A DNA stretch of 64,000 nt from Saccharum officinarum. Taxonomy: Eukaryota; Streptophyta; Magnoliopsida; Poales; Poaceae. The notes beneath the pieces are model-generated. The model saw only the letters and a program-made list of their open reading frames with translations. It did not search any database and was not told the origin of the DNA. Below, in pieces: positions 20,825 through 30,455 of the stretch. The first letter of the stretch is position 1, and the number at the start of each line of letters is the position of its first letter. A program made the translations under genes and the position numbers. The stretch lies in contig CM036160.1 in the NCBI GenBank assembly GCA_020631735.1, forward strand, positions 109,544,860 to 109,608,859, in the 5' to 3' direction.

Positions 20825-20857
20825 GCAGGTGAAATTTTTTTTTGGGAAGTAACTTCT

Positions 20858-20872
20858 AGTCAGCACCTTTTG
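20858..20872. repeat. Target site duplication of LINE, right copy
   Basis: AGTCAGCACCTTTTG, identical to 8005-8019, abuts the LINE 5' end. Confidence 0.95.
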
Positions 20873-22765
20873 GAAATTAGTTGATTAGATCCTATTAATT
20901 AGGAGTTTGTTTACTTCCTTCGCGCGTGGAGTTAGGATTGGAGCTATAATCCCTCTCGCTCTCGCTCGCCTAGTCGACGCCGCGCGCCAGCACGGTGTCA
21001 CCGCAGTCTCGCCGGGGCGCCAGACCTAGGAAATTTGAAGGCCGGAAGGAGTCACGGAACACGCCGCTGCCCTGACGCCAATGCGGTGACGCCCTGGTCC
21101 CGGTGGCTGGTGCCCTCTGCTCTTCTGCCCTCCGATCACTCGTCTACAGCTTGCACGGCCGCGCAGTGATGGAGACTTGCCATTCACTGTTTCTCTTAGG
21201 TAAAATTTAATCTTCTGTTCTTCGTCTTTTTATAGAAAAATCATCTTCTATTTTCGTAGCTATTTGTTAACATCATAAATAAAAAATGTTTAATTATTGA
21301 GCATTGTGTTTTTAATTATTACCGAATTGCTAAAATAAATTTATCGAATTGTATATGAATTTTTAGGCGTCAAACCCTTAGGTAAAAATCCTAGAATCGC
21401 ATGATCTGGCGATCTCGATCGTTCTTTAATGTAACTAGCAGTATCCCCGTGCTAACGCTATAGTGACTTTTTAGTTGTGTTCAAATTAAAATCAGGACTC
21501 CAGACCACCAATTTAATTAGTGGATGACCGGTTGATCACTCGAAACCTTGCCTATATTTTCAGCTTCCGTTATTACAGTCCACATGAAACAGATATGAGA
21601 TCTGATATTGTGCGATAGTTGTCTTATATCTAAGGTCTCCTTGGGTTCTAATTGTTGAACAACTCCTGTCATGTACCTGCACCATGGATTTCGTACTTGT
21701 TAAACCGATCATTAGAGAAGCCAACTGTTTTTCGTCAAAAAAAAAAAAAAAGAGAAGCCAACTGTTTAACTGAAGTTAAGAGAAGAAAATTCAGGAAAGC
21801 ACATGATAGTAGTACAAAACTACTAATCCACTAGTTGCATAGCAGTACCTGCGCATTTACACCTTGAGCCCGGGCCTTGCACCACTCCTGTCCATCTAGC
21901 TACGTAGGCATCCTTTTCTCGCCTGCCAGTGCAGCTCCCCTGTCGTTAAAATAATTCAGATACCATAACAAGAAATACTACCATCTACCGGACAATTTAT
22001 ATGAATATAGGTGCAGGCCAGTAAGTAGAGCATATTATACATAGGATGATGAAAAAACGAATTATTCTGAAGGTTAGAATGCACAGGACTTGCCTTAAGA
22101 ATGTACAGTACATACAAAGTTACAAACCTATAATAAGGAGTTATTGAACGACATTAATCATTGGCACTAACCCACTGACAAATAGTAGTACAATCTTGCT
22201 CAGCAAGAACTTTGAAAACTAATAAGATGTTAATTCGTCGACCAAACATATGTCATTTCTCAGACAATGACCAAGCAAAAGGCATGAAGGGTTGGAGACA
22301 CAAACCTTCGGAGTCCGAGAACTGGTTAGGATTTTCGAACGTTCGCTCTGCTGGTAGTGTTCCATGAGATGGCTTTGCATGCCCTGCATCTTATACCTCT
22401 ACAAGACATGTGTAAGAACTAAATACATCCCTGATTATTCTTTTTTTTCAACAAAAACATCCGATTATTCTCACAAGCAACAGCCAAGAGCATTTGGATT
22501 ATGCAGCCATCCGCTACCAACAAGCATCAATACTTAAATTGGGACTATTTAGAACTATGGCCTCCTTTCCTAGGTGGAAAGAAAACAACAGAACCCTTCC
22601 TAGTCCATCTAAGTCCAAAATCATCCCTGACTTTATCTTATTGATCTGAATAAAACAGAAACATAGAAGGTGGCAACTGTGAGTAGCTTTCTACCATGCG
22701 TGCTAAAATCACCTAAGATGTGCATTTGACTAATAGATATGCACTTTCTCCATTCTCCAGTGATG
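20873..22765. other. Intergenic or decayed gene sequence
   Basis: The first 350 bp are GC-rich with CTCTCGCTCTCGCTCGCC, like a grass 5' untranslated region. They are followed near 21180-21200 by ATGGAGACTTGCC and a possible splice donor CTTAG/GTAAAA. The LINE may therefore have landed in a gene's upstream region. A Helitron-like terminus in minus orientation (GGGGATACTGCTAG, 21435-21448) is also present but lacks a good hairpin. The rest is AT-rich without a convincing frame, apart from the exon-like piece listed separately. Confidence 0.35.
22303..22400 (-). pseudogene. Exon-like segment, unknown gene
   Basis: On the minus strand a 32-codon open stretch (RYKMQGMQSHLMEHYQQSER, then SKILTSSRTPK) is bounded by an acceptor-like CTTGTAG and a donor-like AAG/GTTTGT. 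The composition looks like real coding sequence. Neighbouring exons were not found and the family was not recognised. It may be a remnant of the gene next to the LINE. Confidence 0.3.
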
Positions 22766-22770
22766 GTTTT

Positions 22771-23749
22771 TGTCAGTGTTCGGACCCGGGAGGGCCCTAG
22801 ACCGACGAGTGAATTTATGCTGCGTACTCCCTAATTCGGATGATGATGCAAAGAGAATACTCGGGGGTTTATCCTGGTTCGGGCAAAGAAGGCCTTACGT
22901 CCAGCGGGGGGAGAGTGTTGTATTTTCTTGCACCTAAGTGCTTGCGTAGGGGTTACAAGCTGTGAGAGAGGGAACCGATCCTAAGTCTCAAGAAAAGAGA
23001 AAAATAGAGTGTTGCTTGAGATGTTGATCTCAGAAGTAGAGAAAATGTCTATCTTCGTTGTTCTTTTTGGAGAACCCTCTGCCCTCTCTTTTATAGAGTC
23101 AAGTGAAGGCCGAGGGATCCCTAAAACCCTAAGGTAATGCCTTAGAGGTGAAGATTCGGCGGGTACGGTAGAAGTTGCTGTGGTGACGTGCCCTGGTAAT
23201 GGCCGGCCATCCCCGGAGTGTCGTGGCGATGTTGATGACGGGACGGTGAAAGGCCCTGGGTCCTGTGGTGAACGTGCGATCCCTTGTGGTCGACGTACGG
23301 GCGTCATTCCTTTGTTGACCGGCGGCGCTCGAGGCCTGGTCGGGACGTGGCTGAGGGAGGTTGACGGGGAACGGATAATACCGAGCCCCAGAAAACCCGG
23401 ATGCAGTGGTTGTCGTCTTGCGCGTCGAGGGGTCGTCGATGGTAGAACAGTGCTCGGCATGGTGTGAATAGTGGCAGCTTTTTCACTGCCCATCCCGAGA
23501 TGGGCAGTATACCCTGGGTCGTACGAGTCGGAAGTTTTCCGGGGTCGAGGCTTCCCGTCGAGCGGGCCTCGTATGAGTCGGAACACAGTCGAGGACGCCC
23601 CGTCTTCATACGTATGTGGCTTGGATCGGCGTATTCGTGTAGGTGGAGCCTTGATTCGATTTTTTAGGGGGTTTTTAGGGCGCGGATTCCTCGGGGGTTT
23701 GCTTCTTTTAATCATAGATTTTGGGTACCCCTAATTCAGGTACCCGACA
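22771..23749 (-). mobile_element. Solo LTR, Ty3/gypsy-like, 979 bp
   Basis: The segment starts TGTCAGTGTTCGG and ends GGTACCCGACA. A perfect 5-bp duplication GTTTT flanks it at 22766-22770 and 23750-23754. Minus-strand reading gives the familiar grass gypsy start TGTCGGGTACC and a TATA box (CTATAAAAGAG, about 23090-23101), so it points leftward. No internal region is present and both flanks match, so it arose by recombination between two LTRs. Confidence 0.92.
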
Positions 23750-23817
23750 GTTTTGTTTTTGCATTTGGATAATTTGACTGTATTTATTAAAATAACGAAA
23801 CAAAACACATAGATATA

Positions 23818-24719
23818 GTAGAGTTATCTCTCTTTCACTCATCCCGATGATGCTTCTAAGATCATCAATCTGGAAGGGGAAAATCAGTTTAAGTGATATT
23901 CTCCACTTCATATTATTTAACTCTAACTTCTCAAGCATTCAATATAGAAGGTTTACCTCTTTTAATGGCTCCGGTGACTCTTCTCGAAGCTCAAGTATAA
24001 AATTTACCTTTTTCTCTCCAATACCCTACACATCAACAACATGTTAGCAGGACATAAGTAATTATTTGTGTTCGGGTGAGAGCATAATAATTAAGATTCT
24101 GAGTACCTTTAAATTTTTTAACTACTCCCTGCAATAGATATAGAAACATGCATTAGAAAAAACATAAATAAAGTCAGTTCAATAATAAATGATATGTTAG
24201 TGATAATACTTAGTTACTAGCGCTGTTCATAAACAACAGACACACTTTAGCCAAGAATTTCTGCTTTTGTGAAGAAAAAAATAATAAATGATTTATCACC
24301 AAAGCTAATGGTACAATACTAATTGTGTGTAACGAGTTCAGAATAGTTGACCTTAAACCCTGTGCTGCGAGCCTTGAGTGACTCTTGTGGATCCTCAGCG
24401 TGCCCAAGTTTTAAGTGGATCTCGGGAGTTTTTGGTTCTGTTTCAACTGTGTCAAAGGGTCGTGCACGAACTATATCTGTTTTTTGTTTTACTATGCTGG
24501 GCAGCATGGTACTGAGAAGCTTCAATGAGTTTGATATCTACCTCTGTTGGTTACTTATCTTTAGAGGATTGGATAACGTTGGTTGGATTTTTGTTAGTAG
24601 ATTTATCTAGAATGTGAAGGAAATTGATAATACTATCATTTCATAATTAAGTTTTAGAAATAAAGTGACTTAAAAGATGGTATACCAGCTGCATTATATG
24701 AGCATGTCATGTCTAAGTC
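23818..24719 (-). pseudogene. Kinesin (KIN-10/KIF22-like) 3' exons, left arm of inverted duplication
   Basis: Exons on the minus strand in gene order are: ADLDMTCSYNAAG (about 24717-24670), one with KTPEIHLKLG and ESLKARSTGFKVN (about 24450-24350), a short exon LKNLK, then GIGEKKVNFILELREE with SPEPLKE (about 24010-23960), and IDDLRSIIGMSEREI (about 23870-23820). The last three form the helix-hairpin-helix end typical of KIF22-like kinesins, which bind DNA. Introns with GT/AG ends are kept, so this is a genomic duplication, not a processed copy. The short exon carries TAG where the right arm has CAG. There is no motor domain, so it is a fragment. Confidence 0.65.
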
Positions 24720-24762
24720 AGCATACAAGTTCTCTGCAAGAAAGTCTGAAGAGGAATGGTCC
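24720..24762. other. Spacer at the centre of the kinesin inverted duplication
   Basis: A 43-bp unique stretch lies between GTCTAAGTC (24711-24719) and its complement GACTTAGAC (24763-24771). It would be the loop of a hairpin RNA made by transcription through the two arms. Confidence 0.8.
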
Positions 24763-25211
24763 GACTTAGACATGACATGCTTATCTAATGCAGCTGGTAT
24801 AACATCTTTTAACTCACTCTATATCTAAAAATTAATTATGAAATGATAGTATTCTCGATTGCCTTCACTTTCCACATAAATGTACTGAGAAAAATCCATC
24901 CAATCCTCTCCAAAGATAAGTGACCAATTGATATCAAACTCAATGAAGCTTCTCCGTACTATGCCGCCTAGCATAGTAAAACAAAAGCAGATATAGTTCG
25001 TGCACGACTCTTTGAAACAGTTGAAGCAGAACCAAAAACTCCTGAGATCCACTTAAAACTTGGGCACATGAGGAAGAGACACTCAAGGCTCGCGGCACAG
25101 GGTTTAAGGTCAACTATTCTAAACTCATTACACACAATTAGTATTGTACCATTAGCTTTGGTGATAAATCATTTATTCTTTTTTTTTCTTCACAAAAATA
25201 AAAATTCCAGG
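24763..25211 (+). pseudogene. Kinesin fragment, right arm of inverted duplication, first part
   Basis: Mirror image of 24240-24719. It carries SDLDMTCLSNAAGITSFN, then KTPEIHLKLG, and an exon that has lost the equivalent of AEDPQ and lies out of phase afterwards. Homology to the left arm stops near 25211 in an A/T-rich intron. The matching continuation is found only at 29300, so the block between is an insertion into this arm or a rearrangement. Confidence 0.65.
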
Positions 25212-26653
25212 AATCGGCGTCGTCTAAGGTGGACCGTCCCGTTTTTTCTCGGGCTGCTGCGCGCGAGACGCATCATATCCCATGCGGAGTTAATACGACG
25301 CCGCCCTCCCGTTATCCTCATCTACGACTCCGTCCGCTCCGTTTTCTCGTCGCACCGATGCGCTGCAAGTCACTCCACCTCGCGTCGCTACGTACGACGC
25401 CGCCGATTAGCTCACGCTGCCACGCGCTGCAAGTCGTTCCACCTCGCGTCGCTACACAACGCCACGCTACCGTGCCGCTACGCCGTCGAGTTGTTCCACG
25501 CCGCTGCGCTGCCGAGTCGGTCCACGGCGCCTCCGCGCTACGCAGCTGCATGCGATGGACTACCAGGACGCTGCTGACGAGGTGTGCTCCGTGCGTGGTG
25601 TCAATCGGGCACCAGATTCCTGCGACGAAGATGAAGAGCCCATGGCCGACGCGAGAGGCAAGGAATCGATCGCCATGGCCGACGCGAGAGGCAAGTGAAC
25701 ATGATTGCTGCAACTAAGAAAACTAACATCAGCATGACTAGACAAGACTGAAAGAACCTGATCACTGCAACTAAGAAAACTAACATCAGTTACCTGAAGA
25801 AACATGCATGGTTGATGAACTACAACATGAATCAGAGAGAAAGAGAGAGGAAAGAGTTCGCTGGAACTTAATGCCAATGGTTCACTTCCATGGAGACTTA
25901 TATAGACCATCGCGCACTGAGTAACGATGGCTGTCAGTGAGCAGAGGCGGCAACAGAATTTAGCTTCGAAATTTTGAAGGGAGCGCAGCTAATTTTGGAT
26001 GTCAGGCGCGCTGAGTTTTCATCTGGGCAGACTCAAGGATGACAGCGGGAAAACGGAGATGATCTCAGTAATTTTCAGGCGGCAAAACGGAGGAAATAAG
26101 GAGATGATCTAAGGAAATTTTCAGGCGCCAAAACGGAAAAAGGGAAGGGCCAGACTACGCACGGGAGGATATGGTAAGCGCGTTGAGCTGGCCGCCGACG
26201 CGCGGTGACGCCGTTTTGAGCGGCGGTGTTAACGGAGGATTTCTTGGAAACTCAACAGCCCACGGTGCTTGAGTACAAAGCCCAATTCCATTTTGACGAG
26301 CGTTCACTCGTTTTCAATCAAGTGAACGATCCAACATGTACGTAGGACCCACCTTCCATCTAGCCGGCTTTCACTTTTGTGCCCCCGTTCCTTCCCTTCC
26401 CTTCCCTTCCTGTGACTTTTCGAAGACTTTTCTGTCTTCTTCGTCCCCTCTCTCTCGGCTCTCGTCTCCTTCCCTGCCACTGCTCCTCGTACGCCGCCGT
26501 CGCAGCCGCCTCTCTTCCTTCCCCGCCGCCTCCCTCCATCCAGATCTGCCCAGCGCCACCTCCCTCCTCTAGATCTGGCCGGCGCCGCTCCCTCCTCCAC
26601 ATCCCCCAACGGCTGCGTCTAGAGAAGGGGCAAGGCGAGCAGTGGAGAGAGGG

Positions 26654-27064
26654 ATGGGGGAGGAGAGGAAGGGAGGGAGCGGGGAGGATGACGCAGCAGT
26701 GGCCGCTGCTCGCGCCGAGGAGCAGGCACGGGAACTGTAGGACGTGCCGGCGGTGCTGTTGACGCGAATCCGAAGGAGGAGGTGCTGCGTCGCCGCGCTC
26801 CAGGGCTCAGGCGGCTAGGCGAGGGCACTACAGCAGTACAGCGCATGCCAGCATCAAGGAGATCTGTGTCATGTTGCACGTAAGATATTCTTCTTCCCTT
26901 TTTTTTTGCTTGCTGCAGTGTTGTCATGGTGTTTGATGAAATGTGCAGGTTGGCAATTGCACATTTAGACTGCAGTGCGTGTGGATTTTTACAGGCTGTG
27001 CTTTGGAGCTAATCACCGGAGTAAAGATGCCATACCCAATGGTTAAAGGCCAGCTAGCTTTTCA
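26654..27064 (+). pseudogene. Gene-like 5' fragment, unknown, within the chimeric block
   Basis: After a CT-rich leader, ATG at 26654 opens MGEERKGGSGEDDAAVAAA but stops after 28 codons. GCAC/GTAAGATATTC near 26880 looks like a splice donor. GTGCAG/GTTGGCAATTG near 26949 looks like an acceptor, starting an open exon with VGNCTFRLQCVWIFTGCALE and KMPYPMVKGQLAFQ that ends at CAG/GTGACT (27064). This could be gene sequence captured by a transposon. No protein family was recognised. Confidence 0.3.
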
Positions 27065-27828
27065 GGTGACTAATGCGTTTGCCACTGTGCAATATATCTA
27101 TTCTTAGAAAATGAGTGTTGGTGTAACCGTATATACTAATATAATTGGGAGTACAGGCCTGCATGGTGTATATATATTTGTGGATATTTAATCTATTTGT
27201 GTGTTGAGGAATTGATGGGCTTACGACAAGTCTGAAGCTTAAGTACGTAGTATCTGTGGTATCTTATAATCAAGTGCCAAATATATAGCTTGAAATCATC
27301 TTTGGCAATATCCCACAGGTCTCTTTTTATGTATGATGGGTGATAGAAAACTTTGATTTACATAGGCACAGCTGTCCATCTCTATTTGCTCTATTTACAT
27401 AGGCATGTGTAGGAATATTTATTCAGATTTATGTGTAGTAGAAAGAACGCAGCAACTTATCTTCTTACAAGCAGCATGTAAATATTAGCTCTTCTTAGTT
27501 TATAATCATCAGATTAGTAGTGAATAAACTTTTATTTCTTGCTTTTCTTAGTCTGTCATTTTTGCAATGTCATATCAGGCTATTATTTGAATGTATGTTC
27601 TATCTCAGGCTCACACTATGTATTTGTTTAATTTTTAGATTTGCATTACTGATAATTTTTGTACATTGGTCCATGGGGTGGAGTAGTGCCGGTGAACCCC
27701 TTGGCTAAGGTGGATTATCTTACTACTCATAGCATTTGTATGTCATGGTCACTTTAGATTTTTTTAGTTTTGAAGAAGCAATGATTTGGTGTCATACATA
27801 TGTCATGTTGTACGGAGTAGGCTAATAG

Positions 27829-28254
27829 CATAACTTGTGTTGTATAACTTACTAATATAAGCTGTGCAGCGTAACTTATCTGCATAAGTTTTATAGGCTA
27901 ACTTATCACATAAGTTATGGTGAATAACTTATGTCTTCTCAAGTTATGCCAGAGTTACTTTCATAAGTTATGATCATAACTTGTCTCACAATTAGGACAA
28001 GTACAAGTTCTCTATATACCAGAATCCATACTTATAGTTCCATATGTACTTCTCATATACTAGTTCATAACGAACATCTTCACTACATAATATTTTGCAT
28101 AACTTGTGTTGCATAACTTATGAATATAAGTTGTACAGGGTAACTTATCTGCATAAGTTTTACGAGATAACTTATCGCATAAGTTGTGGTGAATAACTTA
28201 TGTCTTCTCAAGTTACGCCAGAGTTACTTTCATAAGTTATTGGTCATAGCTCGT
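27829..28254. repeat. Two 155-bp repeats dense in AACTTAT/ATAAGTT
   Basis: Copies at about 27829-27984 and 28098-28254 (period 269 bp) share ATAACTTATGTCTTCTCAAG and GCCAGAGTTACTTTCATAAG. Within and beyond them (to about 28520) AACTTA or its complement occurs at least 18 times in both orientations. Dense short inverted motifs of this kind occur in subterminal regions of DNA transposons; the binding factor is unknown. Confidence 0.75.
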
Positions 28255-29299
28255 GTTAAGTTTATATTCTCTTTTTTTCTTTTGAACATATTTTTTCCTG
28301 GTTCCTTTTCAATATAATTATGTATATAGTTATATGGGTAACTTATACACACAAGTTTTTAGATGGCAATTTATATGCACAACCTATATGTAATAAGTTG
28401 TATATTTAAAATTTTATAAATTCTATATAAGTTTGTAAGTTCACATATTTTTTTTTGTTCTTCTTACATAACTTTTTAATGGTTTCTTTTCAATATAAGT
28501 TATGTATATAAGTTCTATGAGTAACTTTGTTTTTTATTTGTTGTTTTAAATATTAAAATATTTTACAGATATTCCAAGTGAAGACACAGATATGCTCAAT
28601 GTCATACTTACAAAGATGCTGAGATTATCATAGTTGCAAAAGTTAACAAAAGTTATTATTTATCTGGTTTTGGAAGTTTGTATCATATTGTGCAATTTAT
28701 TGTGTAGTATAGGTTGTAAAAGTTACTTTTATTTTGCTCCTCCACCCTTTTTAAGCCATTTTCCTATGTTCCCGAATGATTAGTTTCTGAAAAGAAAAAA
28801 AAGGCTGATGAAACCTAAAGAGAATGTTATTCTTGCAGGTATTTTCAAAATGTAAATTTTGCGCTAAAAGAAAAGGTAGTATTGTATAACTTAGCACTGC
28901 TAAGTAATTCGTCGAAGTTATGCGGTCTAATTCAGTTATCTGAGTTATGTGTGCATGGTTCTCAAAAATAAAAAAAAAGAAAAAGAAAAAATGTTGCAGC
29001 GCTTGCGATCAACAAGAGAAGTGAAAAGAGAATGGAATGCCTGCGCCGCCTGAAAAGAGAAAGAGAAGTGAAATAGTATCAGACTTTCTTAAAAAGGCGT
29101 TAGAAGAAAATGATTGGTTTCCTATTAAAGCAATAATGGCTGTCTGAAATTCGTTCGCCCAATTCATTTTGAATGAGCGTTCGTGAATTAGTGGGCTCGA
29201 GTACAAAGCGGCAATTAAATGATAATCGGGCCTCCTTTAATCCTCCCTTGGTCATCGCGCAAGAGACTAAAACGATCCCGATAAATGGACCGAGGGAGC

Positions 29300-29690
29300 A
29301 GTAAGTATTATCACTAACATATCATTTATTGTTGAACCGACTTTATTTATGTTTTTCTAATGCATGTTTCCATATCTATTGTAGGGAGCAGTTAATAAGT
29401 TTAAAGGTACTCAGAATCTTAAATATTATGCCCTCTCCCGAAACACAAATTTACTTATGTCCTAACATGTTGTTGTTGTTGTGTAGGGTATCGGAGAGAA
29501 AAGGGCAAATTTTATACTTGAGCTTCGAGAGGAGTCATCAGAGCCATTAAAAGAGGTAAACCTTCTATATTAAATGCTTAAGAAGTTATAATTAAATAAT
29601 ATAAAATGGAGAATATCACTTAAACTGATGTTCCCCTTCCTTGAAGCATCATCGGGATGAGCGAAAGATAGGTAACTCTACTGTACCAGC
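29300..29690 (+). pseudogene. Kinesin fragment, right arm of inverted duplication, second part
   Basis: Mirror image of 23818-24225. The short exon reads EQLISLK. It is followed after an intron by GIGEKRANFILELREE with SSEPLKE, and then by part of the last exon, in which the splice acceptor and IDDLR are missing and KHHRDER-type shifted sequence remains. The introns match those of the left arm. Homology ends near 29690 at TAACTCTACT. This copy keeps CAG where the left arm has TAG. Confidence 0.65.
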
Positions 29691-29707
29691 GTAACACTAT
29701 GAACAAA

Positions 29708-29826
29708 CAGCCCGTTCGCTTGAGCTTTCAGCCACTTATTTTCAGCCAGCCAGCAGTGTTTTTCTCCCACAGCAAATCAGTCAACAGTATTTTCAGCCGC
29801 TTATTTTTAGCCCAAGCGAACAGGCT
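29708..29826. mobile_element. Small MITE, AGCCCGTTCGCTTG ends
   Basis: A 119-bp element whose ends, AGCCCGTTCGCTTGAGCTTT and TTAGCCCAAGCGAACAGGCT, are inverted repeats. The interior repeats TTTTCAGCC. This is a frequent grass MITE type. No target duplication could be fixed. Confidence 0.6.
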
Positions 29827-30133
29827 CGGTTTCGCAGGTGCAGTTGCAGTACAAATTCTGTTTGAAGGACTCTGAACAAACAGATATAATTTCTTCAATC
29901 GCCACCTTGAGTATCCATCCAGGATAGCATCTTCTACAGCTGAATGATAACTTCGCTCACTCTTGGTTTAATGTAATTTGATCGAATCGTGTGACCAATT
30001 TAAATATCTGTCTTTATTCCACTCATGTAGACATATTTGCATTACCATATATTCCTCTCGAAATGTAGACAAGCACAAGGTCCGAAAAGAGGATCACGCA
30101 GGTACACTTATTCAAACACAAGCTGCCATCAGA

Positions 30134-30407
30134 GGCCTTGTTTAGATTCCAGAATTCACACCTAAATTTCACTATGTAAAAAGAAGATTCCCCATCACAT
30201 CAAAATGTCGGCACATATATGGAGTACTAAATGTAGATGAAATCAAAAACTAATTGCACAGTTTTATTGTACTTTGCGAGACGAACATTTTGAGCCTAAT
30301 TAATCAAAATTTGGACAATTATTACCACTAAAAACAAAAAGTGCTACAGTACTCGGGGTGGCCCTGTGCCAATTCGGCCACACCCGAGTTGGGATCTAAA
30401 CGAGGCC
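30134..30407. mobile_element. MITE of the GGCCTTGTTTAG type
   Basis: The ends GGCCTTGTTTAGATTCC and GGGATCTAAACGAGGCC are inverted repeats. The interior has GCGAGACGAA and GAGCCTAATTAATCA, seen in a very abundant grass MITE family. A 3-bp repeat AGA flanks it. It lies only 48 bp past the sulfotransferase stop codon, so it may form part of that gene's 3' untranslated region or its terminator. Confidence 0.75.
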
Positions 30408-30455
30408 AGAATCGCAAATCCAAAAGCGTCAACATCTCGAAATGATCATTAAGCA

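Larger units (their letters stand above)
8020..20857 (-). mobile_element. Full-length L1-type LINE, split by a gypsy insertion
   Basis: The minus-strand element runs from its 5' end at 20857 to a short poly(A) tail (T-run at 8020-8027 on the plus strand), with a perfect 15-bp target duplication. Removing the inserted Ty3/gypsy element and one copy of its target site leaves about 7.5 kb. The order is a 33-bp leader, ORF1 (20824 to 17441), a spacer of about 270 bp, ORF2 with endonuclease, reverse transcriptase and Cys/His end (17170 to 8211), and a 3' untranslated region. Both ORFs carry frameshifts and stop codons, so the copy is inactive. Its 5' end is intact, which is uncommon because most LINE copies are 5'-truncated. 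Confidence 0.95.
25212..29299. other. About 4.1 kb of chimeric DNA interrupting the right arm
   Basis: It contains a CG-rich part (25212-25700) with short tandem duplications, a promoter-like CT-rich part (26380-26600), exon-like pieces, an AT-rich part with AACTTAT/ATAAGTT repeats (27829-28520), and related segments near both sides (GAGTACAAAGC and CATTTTGACGAGCGTTC at 26271-26310; CATTTTGAATGAGCGTTC and GAGTACAAAGC at 29165-29210). Its right end resembles a Stowaway terminus (CTCCCTCGGTCC on the minus strand, 29284-29296). It is probably several nested non-autonomous elements. No transposase was seen. Confidence 0.45.

Noticed and set aside
20880..21220. 5' end of a host gene after the LINE (ATGGAGACTTGCC with donor CTTAG/GTAAAA)
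   Set aside because: Only about 10 codons, with no downstream exon that connects.
21435..21460. Helitron 3' end in minus orientation
   Set aside because: CTAG and GCACGGGG are present, but the hairpin partner is lost and no 5' end was found, so it is kept only as a remark.
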